Source: JACQSR01 sp042577505
GTDB lineage: Archaea > Nanobdellota > Nanobdellia > Woesearchaeales > JACQSR01
Length of the DNA: 42,417 bases
Direction: 5' to 3'
Assembly (NCBI GenBank): GCA_042577505.1
Contig: JBHPEA010000010.1
Span: 1 to 42,417, forward strand
Position 1 is the stretch's first letter. The number at the start of each line of letters is the position of its first letter. The position numbers were made by a program, and so were the translations under genes. A model generated the notes under the pieces. The model had not been told where the DNA came from and made no database searches. It saw nothing but the letters and a program-made list of their open reading frames with translations. Shown piece by piece: positions 31,321-39,795 of the stretch.

Positions 31321-31989
31321 GTTTTTTATTTCTTTTTCATTTAATTTTCTAGATTCTCCAGCTTTGAGTTTTCCTATACCTAGATTCCCAACTCTAATTC
31401 TGTGGAGAAATTTAATTTTTAATCCTAGATGTTTCATGATCCTCCTTACAATTCTATTCTTACCTTCATGAATAGTGATCTCAAGTAAACTGCTGTCGTG
31501 GACTTTTAATGATGCTGGTCTAGTTTTCCCATCTTCTAATGAGACTCCCTTTTCAATCTCATTAATTTGCTTTGTTGAGATTTTTCCATATAATCCTACA
31601 ACATATGTCTTTTTTATTTCATATCTGGGGTGCATCATATTGTTGGCGAAATCACCATCGTTGGTTAATATGAGCAGACCAGAAGTGTTGAAGTCTAATC
31701 TTCCAACTGGAAAAACTCTTTCTTTTACATGAATATAATCCATTACAGTTCGATATTCTTTATCCCTCAAAGCTGTAACGCATCTTACAGGCTTGTGGAA
31801 CATAATATAGACCTTTTCTTGTTGGGGAACTAGATGACCATCAACGTAAATTTTGTCTTTTTCAGAGGCTTTATCGCCTATAGTAATGACTTTACCATTG
31901 ACCTGTACTCTACCTTCTTCTATTAAATGCTCGGCTTTTCTCCTCGAACAATAGCCATAGTTGCTTAAAAGCTTCTGTACACGGTCCAT
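31300..31989 (-). CDS. RsuA/RluB/RluE-family pseudouridine synthase
   Basis: The enzyme converts a specific uridine of rRNA to pseudouridine. The 229 residues show an N-terminal S4 RNA-binding domain (about 1-50, Q-K-L-L-S-N-Y-G-Y-C-S-R-R-K-A-E) and a catalytic domain with the catalytic D99 in P-V-G-R-L-D-F-N-T-S-G-L. The K-N-R-I-V-R-R-I-M block lies near 177-190. This family is mainly bacterial, so an archaeal copy suggests old transfer; the base composition is like its neighbours. A TATATAAAG element about 30 bases upstream supports the start. The exact target cannot be told from sequence. Confidence 0.9.
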   Translation of the reverse strand: MDRVQKLLSNYGYCSRRKAEHLIEEGRVQVNGKVITIGDKASEKDKIYVDGHLVPQQEKVYIMFHKPVRCVTALRDKEYRTVMDYIHVKERVFPVGRLDFNTSGLLILTNDGDFANNMMHPRYEIKKTYVVGLYGKISTKQINEIEKGVSLEDGKTRPASLKVHDSSLLEITIHEGKNRIVRRIMKHLGLKIKFLHRIRVGNLGIGKLKAGESRKLNEKEIKNLRNNKN

Positions 31990-32029
31990 TTAAAAATCTC
32001 CATCTATTGAACTATATAAAGCTTTATTA

Positions 32030-32049
32030 TTATCACTTTTTAGTGATAA
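32030..32049. promoter_or_regulatory. Inverted repeat between divergent promoters
   Basis: TTATCACT-TTTT-AGTGATAA is a perfect 8-base inverted repeat lying between the leftward RsuA-type promoter and the TATA box (ATTTAAATAG, about 32064-32073) of the rightward three-gene cassette. The position suits an operator that could control the cassette. Confidence 0.5.
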
Positions 32050-32093
32050 AAAAACGAAAGATTTAAATAGGGATAAATTCAGTAAAAATAGCT

Positions 32094-32351
32094 ATGACAG
32101 CGAAAAATATTGCAGTAAGAACGATAATTGCATTAGCAGCTTCAGTTACAATGATGGAGACTGCTAGTAACTATAAGGGATTAAGTGCTTATTCACCTTC
32201 TAACTTACCTAATATTGTAAGAGAAGCAGATATCGATCGTGGGATTAAGTACGATGCAAATAGAAGGGCTATTGGATTTGCTGGTTTATATGGAAGTATT
32301 GCAGGAGCAGCAATTGCAGCATATAATTCACTAAGACGAGAGAGGGAATAA
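32094..32351 (+). CDS. Small Ala-rich membrane protein, cassette member 1
   Basis: I do not recognise this 85-residue protein. Two hydrophobic stretches, about 6-22 (A-V-R-T-I-I-A-L-A-A-S-V) and about 60-78 (G-F-A-G-L-Y-G-S-I-A-G-A-A-I-A-A-Y), flank a polar middle; the second is glycine/alanine-zipper-like and ends in R-R-E-R-E. The pattern is shared with the next two genes, which suggests paralogues. A TATA box about 30 bases upstream makes leaderless translation from 32094 likely. A GGAGAT site in its tail region serves the next gene 12 bases on. Confidence 0.72.
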   Translation: MTAKNIAVRTIIALAASVTMMETASNYKGLSAYSPSNLPNIVREADIDRGIKYDANRRAIGFAGLYGSIAGAAIAAYNSLRRERE

Positions 32352-32363
32352 AAGGAGATAATA

Positions 32364-32693
32364 ATGCCACCAAGAGCTTTAGGAAGATTAAGTGCAAGAT
32401 TAGTAGATGTTTATCGTAGTAGCTCAGCTGTTAGAACAGTTGTTCAAGTAGGTGCTGCAGCTGGGATTGGATATGTTGCTACAGATTGTTTGATGGATTC
32501 AAGAGGAAATGCTTCTTTGGTTGATTTAGCACATTACGTTCGAGAGACTCATAATTATCTAAGTAATAATATTCAAAGTTATTGGAATAGCATTCCAACT
32601 ACTGGAGCAGTTTTTAGTGCTCTTGGTACAGCAGTCGGAAAAGGTGCAATATCATATTTTGCAAATAGAAACAACGAACAACAAGGTGATTAA
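32364..32693 (+). CDS. Small Ala/Gly-rich membrane protein, cassette member 2
   Basis: The 109-residue protein of unknown function has the A-V-R-T-V-V-Q-V-G-A-A-A-G-I hydrophobic segment (about 22-42) aligned with A-V-R-T-I-I-A-L-A-A of the previous protein. A polar middle follows, then a second stretch near 80-98 (G-A-V-F-S-A-L-G-T-A-V-G-K-G-A-I) and a basic/polar tail. It follows an AAAGGAGAT ribosome binding site and is separated from the next ATG by two bases, so the three genes are one operon. Confidence 0.72.
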   Translation: MPPRALGRLSARLVDVYRSSSAVRTVVQVGAAAGIGYVATDCLMDSRGNASLVDLAHYVRETHNYLSNNIQSYWNSIPTTGAVFSALGTAVGKGAISYFANRNNEQQGD

Positions 32694-32695
32694 AA

Positions 32696-33289
32696 ATGCC
32701 AATATTTAGAGGATTAGGAGCAGTAGCATCGAGAGGTGCAGGTTATGCAAGACAAGGATTAGGGGCAGCTGGAAGAGGATTGGGTGCTGCTAGAAATGCA
32801 TATAGTACAAATGATAAATTAAGAGCAGGCACAATTACTGGCGCTCTTTATGCAATTCCAAAATTAGGGGGAATGGCTTTAGATAAGTTAGGATACCAAG
32901 GTGCTGGTGATATTGCAGATGCTGCGGCAGTACCTGCAGCTGGTTTATATGCTATGATAAAATCAAATGATCCTAATGTTATAGGGAATAGATATGCTAG
33001 AGATGGGATCCAATTGTTAGTTGCAGGAGTAGTAGGATGGGATGCAGCAGAAACAATAACTCAACACTCTGGTGTGGTCTTTGATCAAGCTCAAGACGCA
33101 CTTCGAGCTTCACAACAATATATTTCTAGTAAGGTTCAAATGGCAGGTAATGATGTAAGAGTTGCTGGTGCAGGTATTGGAGCTGCAGCTGGTGCATTAT
33201 ATCAATTCATTGCAGGATATGTTGAGGGTAGAAGAGCTAGTACAGCAACACCTACACCAGGTCCTGGAGCAGGTGGACCGACACCTTAA
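32696..33289 (+). CDS. Gly/Ala-rich membrane-associated protein, cassette member 3
   Basis: The 197-residue protein of unknown function has a Gly/Ala/Arg-rich N-terminal part (1-35), weakly hydrophobic stretches near 40-85, a segment near 101-120 (A-R-D-G-I-Q-L-L-V-A-G-V-V-G-W) that resembles the first hydrophobic segment of the two proteins before it, and a glycine-zipper helix near 156-174 followed by E-G-R-R. The tail is Thr/Pro/Gly-rich. It ends four bases into the convergent gene's stop region. Together the trio looks like a set of diverged paralogues that oligomerise in a membrane (inference). Confidence 0.72.
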   Translation: MPIFRGLGAVASRGAGYARQGLGAAGRGLGAARNAYSTNDKLRAGTITGALYAIPKLGGMALDKLGYQGAGDIADAAAVPAAGLYAMIKSNDPNVIGNRYARDGIQLLVAGVVGWDAAETITQHSGVVFDQAQDALRASQQYISSKVQMAGNDVRVAGAGIGAAAGALYQFIAGYVEGRRASTATPTPGPGAGGPTP

Positions 33290-34044
33290 GCTGCTTTTTT
33301 TATTAATCCTTTTTTATGCAGAGTTAATGCGTTAACTCCACTTGGTATTTTCTTTGTTAATGTTGTATAGATGTTAGGGAAGAGCCCTTTCTTTTTTACT
33401 AAATAGACAAAATGTGAGTCATTAGCTGCAGGGCTGAATCTTAAATCGTATGCAGGTGATGGCATGTCTGCATAGATTTTGTCGTTGGCGATTCTAATGG
33501 GATAATCTCTTACCAATCTTTTTGGAACTTTAACGTCTCCTTGGACGGTTTCTTTTCCCTTGACACCTTGTTTTTCAGATGATAAATAATCTTCGAGACT
33601 TCTTGCTGAGTTTTTGACAATGTATTTGTCTAATGTTTTTTGATATAATGGATAAATATCTCCAATACCTCCATAAGGGATAACGTATTTTGCAATCTCT
33701 GCTAAAGTTAAGGTCATAGTTCCCTTAACGTCTTTTGTTTTTGCTGCATAGTAGATAGTGTAAGGTAATTTTAAAATTCCATAGTGTAATAATTTTGCTG
33801 CCGAATAAACAATCATACCTGGAGTGAATAGATCTGAGAAATGTCTTATTCCCGCTTCTGCTGGGCCTAATAATCTTCCCACTTTGTCATTAAATTGGGC
33901 CCATTTAATTAAATATTTATTTTTTGCATAATAATCGTCGACGATTTCTGAAAGTTTGTATTTTAATTCAGGTTTTTCTTTAATTGCCTGTTTAATCTTT
34001 GGATTTTTCTTAATTATTTCTCTTACTGTATCTTCCAGCTTCAT
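33286..34044 (-). CDS. Hypothetical protein, third gene of leftward set
   Basis: This 252-residue protein is not recognised. An N-terminal helical charged region (1-60) with K-N-P-K-I-K-Q-A-I-K-E-K-P-E-L is followed by a moderately hydrophobic middle (about 72-135, L-F-T-P-G-M-I-V-Y-S-A-A-K and I-A-K-Y-V-I-P-Y-G-G-I-G), then a polar C-terminal domain with a P-S-P-A-Y-D-L-R-F segment. It could be membrane-associated. It overlaps the CBS gene by four bases and so belongs with it. Confidence 0.7.
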   Translation of the reverse strand: MKLEDTVREIIKKNPKIKQAIKEKPELKYKLSEIVDDYYAKNKYLIKWAQFNDKVGRLLGPAEAGIRHFSDLFTPGMIVYSAAKLLHYGILKLPYTIYYAAKTKDVKGTMTLTLAEIAKYVIPYGGIGDIYPLYQKTLDKYIVKNSARSLEDYLSSEKQGVKGKETVQGDVKVPKRLVRDYPIRIANDKIYADMPSPAYDLRFSPAANDSHFVYLVKKKGLFPNIYTTLTKKIPSGVNALTLHKKGLIKKAA

Positions 34045-34427
34045 TTTTTAGAACCTTTTTTGATAAAGTGTTTTAAGATTTCTTGTGAAGAGAGTAATCC
34101 GATTATTTTGTTGTTTTTAATTACTGGTAACGATACTACGTTGTATTTTGCGATTTTAAAGTATGCGCTTACTATGTCTTCATCATGTTGGACAGCATAA
34201 ATAGGATACTTCATAATTTGAGAAACTTTTGTTTTACTCGGTGATTTTCCTTTTGCAATAACATCGTTTACAAAATCCAAACTTGATATCACACCTAATG
34301 GAACTTTTTTCTTTGTTACATAAATTATCCTAGAATCTTTTTTTGCCATCACCTTGGCAGCGTCGGTAATTGACTTTTTAATATCAATTTCAGCATGATC
34401 GGTTAAATTACATTTACTTACTTTCAT
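34041..34427 (-). CDS. CBS-domain pair protein
   Basis: The 128-residue protein is a single Bateman module of two CBS motifs (about 10-65 and 72-126; I-I-Y-V-T-K-K-K-V-P-L-G-V-I-S and V-V-S-L-P-V-I-K-N-N-K-I-I-G-L-L-S). Such modules bind adenine nucleotides and control partner proteins. The partners here are probably the hypothetical gene it overlaps downstream and the coiled-coil membrane gene two bases upstream. What ligand it binds cannot be told. Confidence 0.88.
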   Translation of the reverse strand: MKVSKCNLTDHAEIDIKKSITDAAKVMAKKDSRIIYVTKKKVPLGVISSLDFVNDVIAKGKSPSKTKVSQIMKYPIYAVQHDEDIVSAYFKIAKYNVVSLPVIKNNKIIGLLSSQEILKHFIKKGSKK

Positions 34428-34429
34428 TT

Positions 34430-36166
34430 TTAGCCTCCTTTTTTACCTAAAGCAACAAATCTACGAATATCCTTTATATTGTTTGTGAAAATAAATCTAA
34501 AACCTCCTCTAATCGCAGAGGAGAATCCGGGGAAAAGAATTCTTAAGATAATTAAGAATCCGAAGAGATACATCAAGAAAATAAACGGTTTTGTAGCTAA
34601 ACTTTTTACCAGTTGAATGAAATTTGGAATTCTCCTTGGTTCATTAAGTGTGATTTCAAACTCTCTTTCGACTTTTTTCCATATGTTACTCGGAGATATT
34701 TGTTCTTTGATTTTTTCTTTTACTTTATCGATACCTGGTTGGAGCATTTCTTTATCTATTTGTTCTCTAATTCTATCCCATGCCCTGTTTGTTATATCTA
34801 AGTCAATAACCCCTGCACTTAAACCGAATTTGCATCCTTCATAATTACCATTTATACAATCACCGATGGTGTCTAAAAAGCCAGGGAGATCGTCTTCTAG
34901 AATATGAGCTGGATAGTACTTTCTCAACATTGTTTGGATAGCATTAACCAAACTTTCTCGAGTCTGTCCTGATTGTGTTAGGACTTCATTTTCTACCTGA
35001 GCTCTGGTTTTTAGTTCTATTCCTAATTCTTTTTGATTGGTTTCGAACCTCACCCTTTGTTTTTCATCTAAATTTCCAAATGTTTGGATATAACTTTGGT
35101 AAACAGCGTCGATACAAACATTGTAGATCTCTAAAGCATATTCTTGTAATTTTTCATCGAGATATCTGTTAAGTTGATCAAGATTTTTCTTTTTAACAAC
35201 TGCTGCAATTTGTCTTTTAAATTGCTCTTTCTTTGCCGAATCAAGTTCATTAAATGCAGCACGTAGGAAGTAACCATTATCAAATGCAGGATTTAGAACC
35301 ACTTCCATCTCCCTTACCGTTTTAATATCCTCCATTTTTTTGAAATAATTACTCACACCCTGATGTATTGTATATATAAACAGTATAATTAGGAGGTTTC
35401 TTCCAGTGATCTTTAATCCGAGAGCGAATCTCTTCAATTTTCTAATACCTTCCTCTCTGTTATCTTTTTTTGTGAGCAAAGTGTAAATTTTATGTCTGAA
35501 TCCTTTGTCGAGAACTACTTCAGGATTTTCTTCCATTTGTCCTATAAGTCCGTCAATCCGATATTTGAGTGTATTATTCATTTCTAGAAGTTCTAGGTCT
35601 AATTGTAATATTCCTTCGTCAATAATTTTTAATCTGTCTAGAGAACTTATGAGTATTCCATTTATGGTTTTAATTGCTTTTTTTAGTTTTACCCAATCTT
35701 CCGTTTTCTTTTGCTCGTTTGTAATTGTAATAATCTTACTAATATTCGCAGTTATATTCTCCCCTTCTCTTCTTAATCCACCTTTTGCGCTTGTGATCTT
35801 TTGTTTGAATTCAGGATCGACGGTCTGAGCACTAATTTCATCCAATCTAACCTCCATTTGATTTATAGATTCAGTTATTTTTATTTTTTCTTTACTTAGT
35901 TCTTTGAGTGCATTCCATACATCTCTTTTTGTTTTATCATATTCTTTTTTCTGTGGTGTACTTGGAATGATATCGTTGAGTTTTTCTTGGAGGGTTTCAC
36001 ATTTTTCTATAGCACTAATGAGTTTTACAATTTTATTTGTAATTGAGATTAAGATGTCCTCTTCTTCTCTCGCTTCCTCGGCATTCTCTTCTAGTTCAAT
36101 CTGTCTTTTATCAACTGGTAGTCTTAGAAATCTTCCTATCTTTCTTATTACAAGAGGTACTTTCAT
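34430..36166 (-). CDS. Coiled-coil membrane protein with extracellular domain, function unknown
   Basis: The 578-residue protein starts with an amphipathic segment, then a long helical, coiled-coil-prone region (about 25-215, rich in Glu/Lys/Ile/Leu heptads). A membrane helix near 256-273 is followed by a probable outer region (275-520) with cysteines 351, 437 and 445. A second membrane helix (about 526-546) leads into a basic C-terminus. The topology puts the coiled coil and the short tail inside the cell. It heads a three-gene leftward operon with a CBS protein, which could make it an ATP- or AMP-controlled membrane machine (inference). Confidence 0.75.
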   Translation of the reverse strand: MKVPLVIRKIGRFLRLPVDKRQIELEENAEEAREEEDILISITNKIVKLISAIEKCETLQEKLNDIIPSTPQKKEYDKTKRDVWNALKELSKEKIKITESINQMEVRLDEISAQTVDPEFKQKITSAKGGLRREGENITANISKIITITNEQKKTEDWVKLKKAIKTINGILISSLDRLKIIDEGILQLDLELLEMNNTLKYRIDGLIGQMEENPEVVLDKGFRHKIYTLLTKKDNREEGIRKLKRFALGLKITGRNLLIILFIYTIHQGVSNYFKKMEDIKTVREMEVVLNPAFDNGYFLRAAFNELDSAKKEQFKRQIAAVVKKKNLDQLNRYLDEKLQEYALEIYNVCIDAVYQSYIQTFGNLDEKQRVRFETNQKELGIELKTRAQVENEVLTQSGQTRESLVNAIQTMLRKYYPAHILEDDLPGFLDTIGDCINGNYEGCKFGLSAGVIDLDITNRAWDRIREQIDKEMLQPGIDKVKEKIKEQISPSNIWKKVEREFEITLNEPRRIPNFIQLVKSLATKPFIFLMYLFGFLIILRILFPGFSSAIRGGFRFIFTNNIKDIRRFVALGKKGG

Positions 36167-36200
36167 GAGGATTTCTTAGTCAGAGTGTTTAAAAACATTT

Positions 36201-37274
36201 CTATGAACTAAGAACTTCAATAATCTTATTGATATCCTCTTCGTTGATCATTGGGTAGTTTGCAATTCTTATTTGAGTTTCTTTGAATTGTTTGTAGCCG
36301 CCTCCAACAGTGATCCCATTTTCTTTAAGTTTTGAGATAATTACTGGAGATCTTTCTGGGATTTCTACTGAAATGACTGTTTTTGATCTTGATTCTTTGT
36401 CTTTTACGAAAGGTTTGTAGGATTGGTGGGAATCAAAGTAGGTGTATAACATTTCTGCTCTTTTTTCTGTTTCTGCTCTAATGGTTTCGATTCCTTTTTC
36501 ATTTAATTCATTGCATATTTTTCCTAATAGAAATATTCCGAATACATTGGGTGTTTCCGGCGTTTGGTTCTTTTCACTTTTCTTTAACAGTGATGGGAAG
36601 TTATGGTAGGTTCCAATGTTTAGGCCTTTTTCATTAAGTTGGATTGATTTATCCATCATTTTTTGATTGATAATTAATACACCTAGTCCAGCAGGCAGAC
36701 CAAATCCTTTTTGGATTGAAAGGAATGAACAGTCTATTTGAGAATAGTCTACCGTAGCATATGGTGCTGAGGAAACGATATCTAATGCAATGAGTTTGTC
36801 TGGGTATTTTTTCTTAATTTCGTAAATATTATTTAGGTCAGTCATTACACCAGTACTTGTTTCATTATGTGTGAAACAAATTAATTCTGTTTCTTCTGGA
36901 ATTTGTAAATTTGAGAAATCAAATCCCTGTCCAAATTCTGCTTCCAGTTTTTGTGGAGATTTCTTTAATTCTACTGCTGTTTGGTAGAATCTTTTTGAGA
37001 ATGCTCCGTTTACGAAATGGAATGAGTGTTTTTCTACGCAGTTTTCAATAATTCTCTCCATTGCTTCAGTTGCTGATCCTAGGAAGAATATATGATAGTC
37101 GTCAGGAATGTTTAATAGCTTCCTAAGTTCTGATTTTGTGTATTTAACAACTTCTTCAAAATCTTTGCTTCTATGTGAAATTGAGAAAACATCTTTTTGC
37201 AGCCCTTCTTGAATGTAACTAGGTATGCTGTCAAATAATTGTGTTGGTCCTGGAGTTAGGTATCTTTGGTTCAT
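36201..37274 (-). CDS. serC: Class V aminotransferase, phosphoserine aminotransferase-like
   Basis: This PLP enzyme of 357 residues begins N-Q-R-Y-L-T-P-G-P-T-Q-L. It has S-H-R-S-K-D-F near 33, G-S-A-T-E-A near 66, H-N-E-T-S-T-G-V near 136, and the PLP lysine K189 in S-I-Q-K-G-F-G-L-P-A-G. The class V serine/alanine-glyoxylate group includes SerC, which makes phosphoserine from 3-phosphohydroxypyruvate and glutamate. It lies 54 bases after SerA on the same strand, which makes the SerC role the best guess. The ATG at 37274 is used; the in-frame codon nine bases upstream is TTG. Confidence 0.83.
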   Translation of the reverse strand: MNQRYLTPGPTQLFDSIPSYIQEGLQKDVFSISHRSKDFEEVVKYTKSELRKLLNIPDDYHIFFLGSATEAMERIIENCVEKHSFHFVNGAFSKRFYQTAVELKKSPQKLEAEFGQGFDFSNLQIPEETELICFTHNETSTGVMTDLNNIYEIKKKYPDKLIALDIVSSAPYATVDYSQIDCSFLSIQKGFGLPAGLGVLIINQKMMDKSIQLNEKGLNIGTYHNFPSLLKKSEKNQTPETPNVFGIFLLGKICNELNEKGIETIRAETEKRAEMLYTYFDSHQSYKPFVKDKESRSKTVISVEIPERSPVIISKLKENGITVGGGYKQFKETQIRIANYPMINEEDINKIIEVLSS

Positions 37275-37328
37275 TTTAATCAATTCTATTTCTATTGAAA
37301 ATCACTTAGCTATTATAAATCTTAATGA

Positions 37329-38984
37329 TTAAAATGCATTATTGGAAGGCATTACTACTGATCTAGCAAGGGTCAATTCGATAGGATTGCCTTTATAAGT
37401 TAAATTCTCTTGCTTTAAATTATCTAAAAAATCTTGCCCTACAGGAGATCTTATCCTATAAACAGTTAAGGCTCTTTCATCCCTTTCTTGATTTCTTGAA
37501 CCTGCAATATTAATACCTGCTTCTGCAAGTCTATTATCCATTGCAGCCAAAGCACCCGGTAAATTTGCGTGTTCTGCAACAACCAAACTGTCTGCTAAAG
37601 TTATACCTGTGCTGTATCTTTTGCCATTTATTCCTATTTGTGTTAATTGTTCATTGTCGTAATCTACTTCGAAATGGAAAGAAGTACCGTTGACAGTCTT
37701 CACATCATACTTTATTTTTGTTGGTTTTCTTAAATCACCAGCCCTTACATCACTTTTAATTCCTGTATCTATTACATATAAGGGGCTTTTTGGACCCTCT
37801 CGGGTATAAGTAAGACCACATAAATAACTCGTAGCTAATTGCTCGAGAGCACTTTCTCCTGCTCCCGCTAATCTTCCATCAACAACAATTGATGTGCTAC
37901 TAATATCTTCTTGTAAATATTGACCGATGAACATACCTGCCCTATGCATTAAACCCCTATAGGCTTGTTCAGGATTTATTGGACAGTTCACGGCGTCAGA
38001 TAAATAACCCCATTGTAAGAAATTCACAATCTTAGTTGCAATGCCCTCCGATATCATCCTCTGACCTTCAACAGTTGAGGCCCCAAGATGGGCTGTAGCT
38101 CCCAATAATTTTGGATGTTTTAACAATTTTCTTAATGTGCTAGAGGGTTTTTTCTTTGGAGGGCTTCCGTCATAAGGTCTTATTTGAAATGGTTCTGCGG
38201 ACCAAACATCTCTGTATACTCCACTTATGTTATGTTCACTTTCTTGTAAGATTGCTAATAATGCTTTTTCAGCGACAACCCCTCCACGTGAAAAATCCAT
38301 GAAGATTTGTCCGGGTTTAGCCTTATCTAAATCTTTTCTACCAATTACATATCTTTTTTGTTTTGGAACATGGACCGTCACAAAGTCTGAATTTTCCATT
38401 AATTCATCAAGTGATACAAATTCTGCGTTAGGAAATCTTTTTTGAATCCAGCAACTTTGAGGGAATTTCTCAGATACTAATACCCTCATACCAAAAGCAT
38501 CTGCTCTTTGAAAAACTTCAGATCCAATGTGCCCTCCTCCGACAATTCCTAAGGTTTTTCCATATATCAAATGGCCTTTGCCACCTTTTTTATTCCAATT
38601 TCCTTGTCTTGAATATTCGTAAGCTTCTTGTAAAGGTCTCGAGTGAGTTAGTAAAGTATTAATTACCATCTCAGAGACAGAAATACCATTGGGTTCTGGT
38701 ATGTTTACTATAGGTAATTTTCTTTTTTCTATTTGTGCTCTACCACCATCGAAGTTATCAACTCCAGAACCTCCTCTGCCATATAATTTAGTTCGATTGT
38801 TCTTAGGAACAGAGTTTACCTTTGTTGCACTTCTTACAATTATAGCATCCGCTTCTTCTTGAAGTCTTGAAGGGCCCATCGCGAGTGCTTCATCTTTTTC
38901 GATTAATTCATCTATTCCTGCTTGTTTTAATACATCCACTCCTACTTGTTCTAAACCATCTGGTATACCTACTACATAACCCAT
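37329..38984 (-). CDS. serA: D-3-phosphoglycerate dehydrogenase
   Basis: SerA oxidises 3-phosphoglycerate with NAD to begin serine synthesis. From the ATG at 38984 it has 550 residues. The substrate/NAD domains include R-G-G-S-G-V-D-N-F-D, the Rossmann G-I-V-G-G-G-H-I-G-S, S-R-G-G-V-V and the catalytic-region histidine in A-T-A-H-L-G-A-S-T. They are followed by an intervening domain and a C-terminal ACT domain (about 475-545). The start is fixed by GAGGTGATT seven bases upstream; a longer in-frame start would add 17 residues. Usual long SerA is slightly shorter. A palindrome and TATA box lie just upstream, shared with a divergent ACT-type gene. Confidence 0.93.
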   Translation of the reverse strand: MGYVVGIPDGLEQVGVDVLKQAGIDELIEKDEALAMGPSRLQEEADAIIVRSATKVNSVPKNNRTKLYGRGGSGVDNFDGGRAQIEKRKLPIVNIPEPNGISVSEMVINTLLTHSRPLQEAYEYSRQGNWNKKGGKGHLIYGKTLGIVGGGHIGSEVFQRADAFGMRVLVSEKFPQSCWIQKRFPNAEFVSLDELMENSDFVTVHVPKQKRYVIGRKDLDKAKPGQIFMDFSRGGVVAEKALLAILQESEHNISGVYRDVWSAEPFQIRPYDGSPPKKKPSSTLRKLLKHPKLLGATAHLGASTVEGQRMISEGIATKIVNFLQWGYLSDAVNCPINPEQAYRGLMHRAGMFIGQYLQEDISSTSIVVDGRLAGAGESALEQLATSYLCGLTYTREGPKSPLYVIDTGIKSDVRAGDLRKPTKIKYDVKTVNGTSFHFEVDYDNEQLTQIGINGKRYSTGITLADSLVVAEHANLPGALAAMDNRLAEAGINIAGSRNQERDERALTVYRIRSPVGQDFLDNLKQENLTYKGNPIELTLARSVVMPSNNAF

Positions 38985-39039
38985 TAAAATCACCTCGAAA
39001 CCATCAAAAAGAAGAAAACATCTTTTTTTAAACACTTTG

Positions 39040-39049
39040 ACATATATGT
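39040..39049. promoter_or_regulatory. Palindrome upstream of serA TATA box
   Basis: ACATATATGT is a perfect 10-base palindrome beside TTTAAAAAAAG, a TATA-like element for serA, in the spacer between serA and the divergent ACT-domain gene. It could be the site of that gene's product; this is inference. Confidence 0.35.
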
Positions 39050-39114
39050 TAGAAATATTGGAAATGTGGCAAATTTAGGTAAAATACTTAAAATCTGACA
39101 CATTATGTTGAGTT

Positions 39115-39795
39115 ATGGATCCTAAACCTAGTAATATTCGAGAATCAGTTTGGAAGATTATTGATACAGATCTTGCTTTAAAGAAAGATATCTCTAGGGG
39201 ACTTATTAATATTAGGGGCTTGGCCAATTATATCAAGAATGAACATAAATTGAATGTTACTCTAGATGGAATTATATCGGCAATTAGACGCTATCAGACA
39301 TTACCGAGTAAAAAAGCCGAACCAAGCAAGGTGTATAGTGTTTTGAAGCAAGCAAAAATACGTTCTATAACAAAAATTGCCTCATTATCTTTAAAGAAAA
39401 ATGAGGATGTTCATCAAAAGATAGGAGAAATACTGCCTAAAACAAATTTTACTGCGGGAGAAATTCTTAGGGTGTTAGAAGGATCAAAATTATTTAAGAT
39501 TATTTTTGATCAGAAAGATTTTAATTCTATGGTTGATATATTTGGCAAGAAGAATATCGTCGCTTCTAATAAAAAGTTAGGAATGATAGAGATATTGTAT
39601 CCCGATATCTTGGAGAAAACTCCTGGTGTTTTTATTGTGATTTCGAATGAGTTTGCAAATCACGATATTTCAATTAGAGATGCATTAATTTGTTCAAATG
39701 AACATGTTATTATTGTAGATGAAGATAATTTATTGAAAGCATTAGAGATTGTGTTTAATATTTGTCAAACGAATTCAACTTCAACCTCAAACTGA
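39115..39795 (+). CDS. Helix-turn-helix-like and ACT-domain protein, possible serine regulator
   Basis: The 226-residue protein has an N-terminal helix-rich DNA-binding-like region (about 10-62, with L-I-N-I-R-G-L-A-N-Y-I and I-I-S-A-I-R-R-Y). The central region has I-R-S-I-T-K-I-A-S-L near 82, and a C-terminal ACT-like fold (about 155-215) has T-P-G-V-F-I-V-I-S-N-E-F-A-N-H-D-I-S-I. ACT domains bind amino acids. Divergent placement from serA suggests it senses serine or a relative and controls that promoter, but the family's function is unknown to me. A TACTTAAAAT box about 28 bases upstream supports a leaderless start. The 3' end overlaps the radical SAM gene by 31 bases. Confidence 0.78.
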   Translation: MDPKPSNIRESVWKIIDTDLALKKDISRGLINIRGLANYIKNEHKLNVTLDGIISAIRRYQTLPSKKAEPSKVYSVLKQAKIRSITKIASLSLKKNEDVHQKIGEILPKTNFTAGEILRVLEGSKLFKIIFDQKDFNSMVDIFGKKNIVASNKKLGMIEILYPDILEKTPGVFIVISNEFANHDISIRDALICSNEHVIIVDEDNLLKALEIVFNICQTNSTSTSN

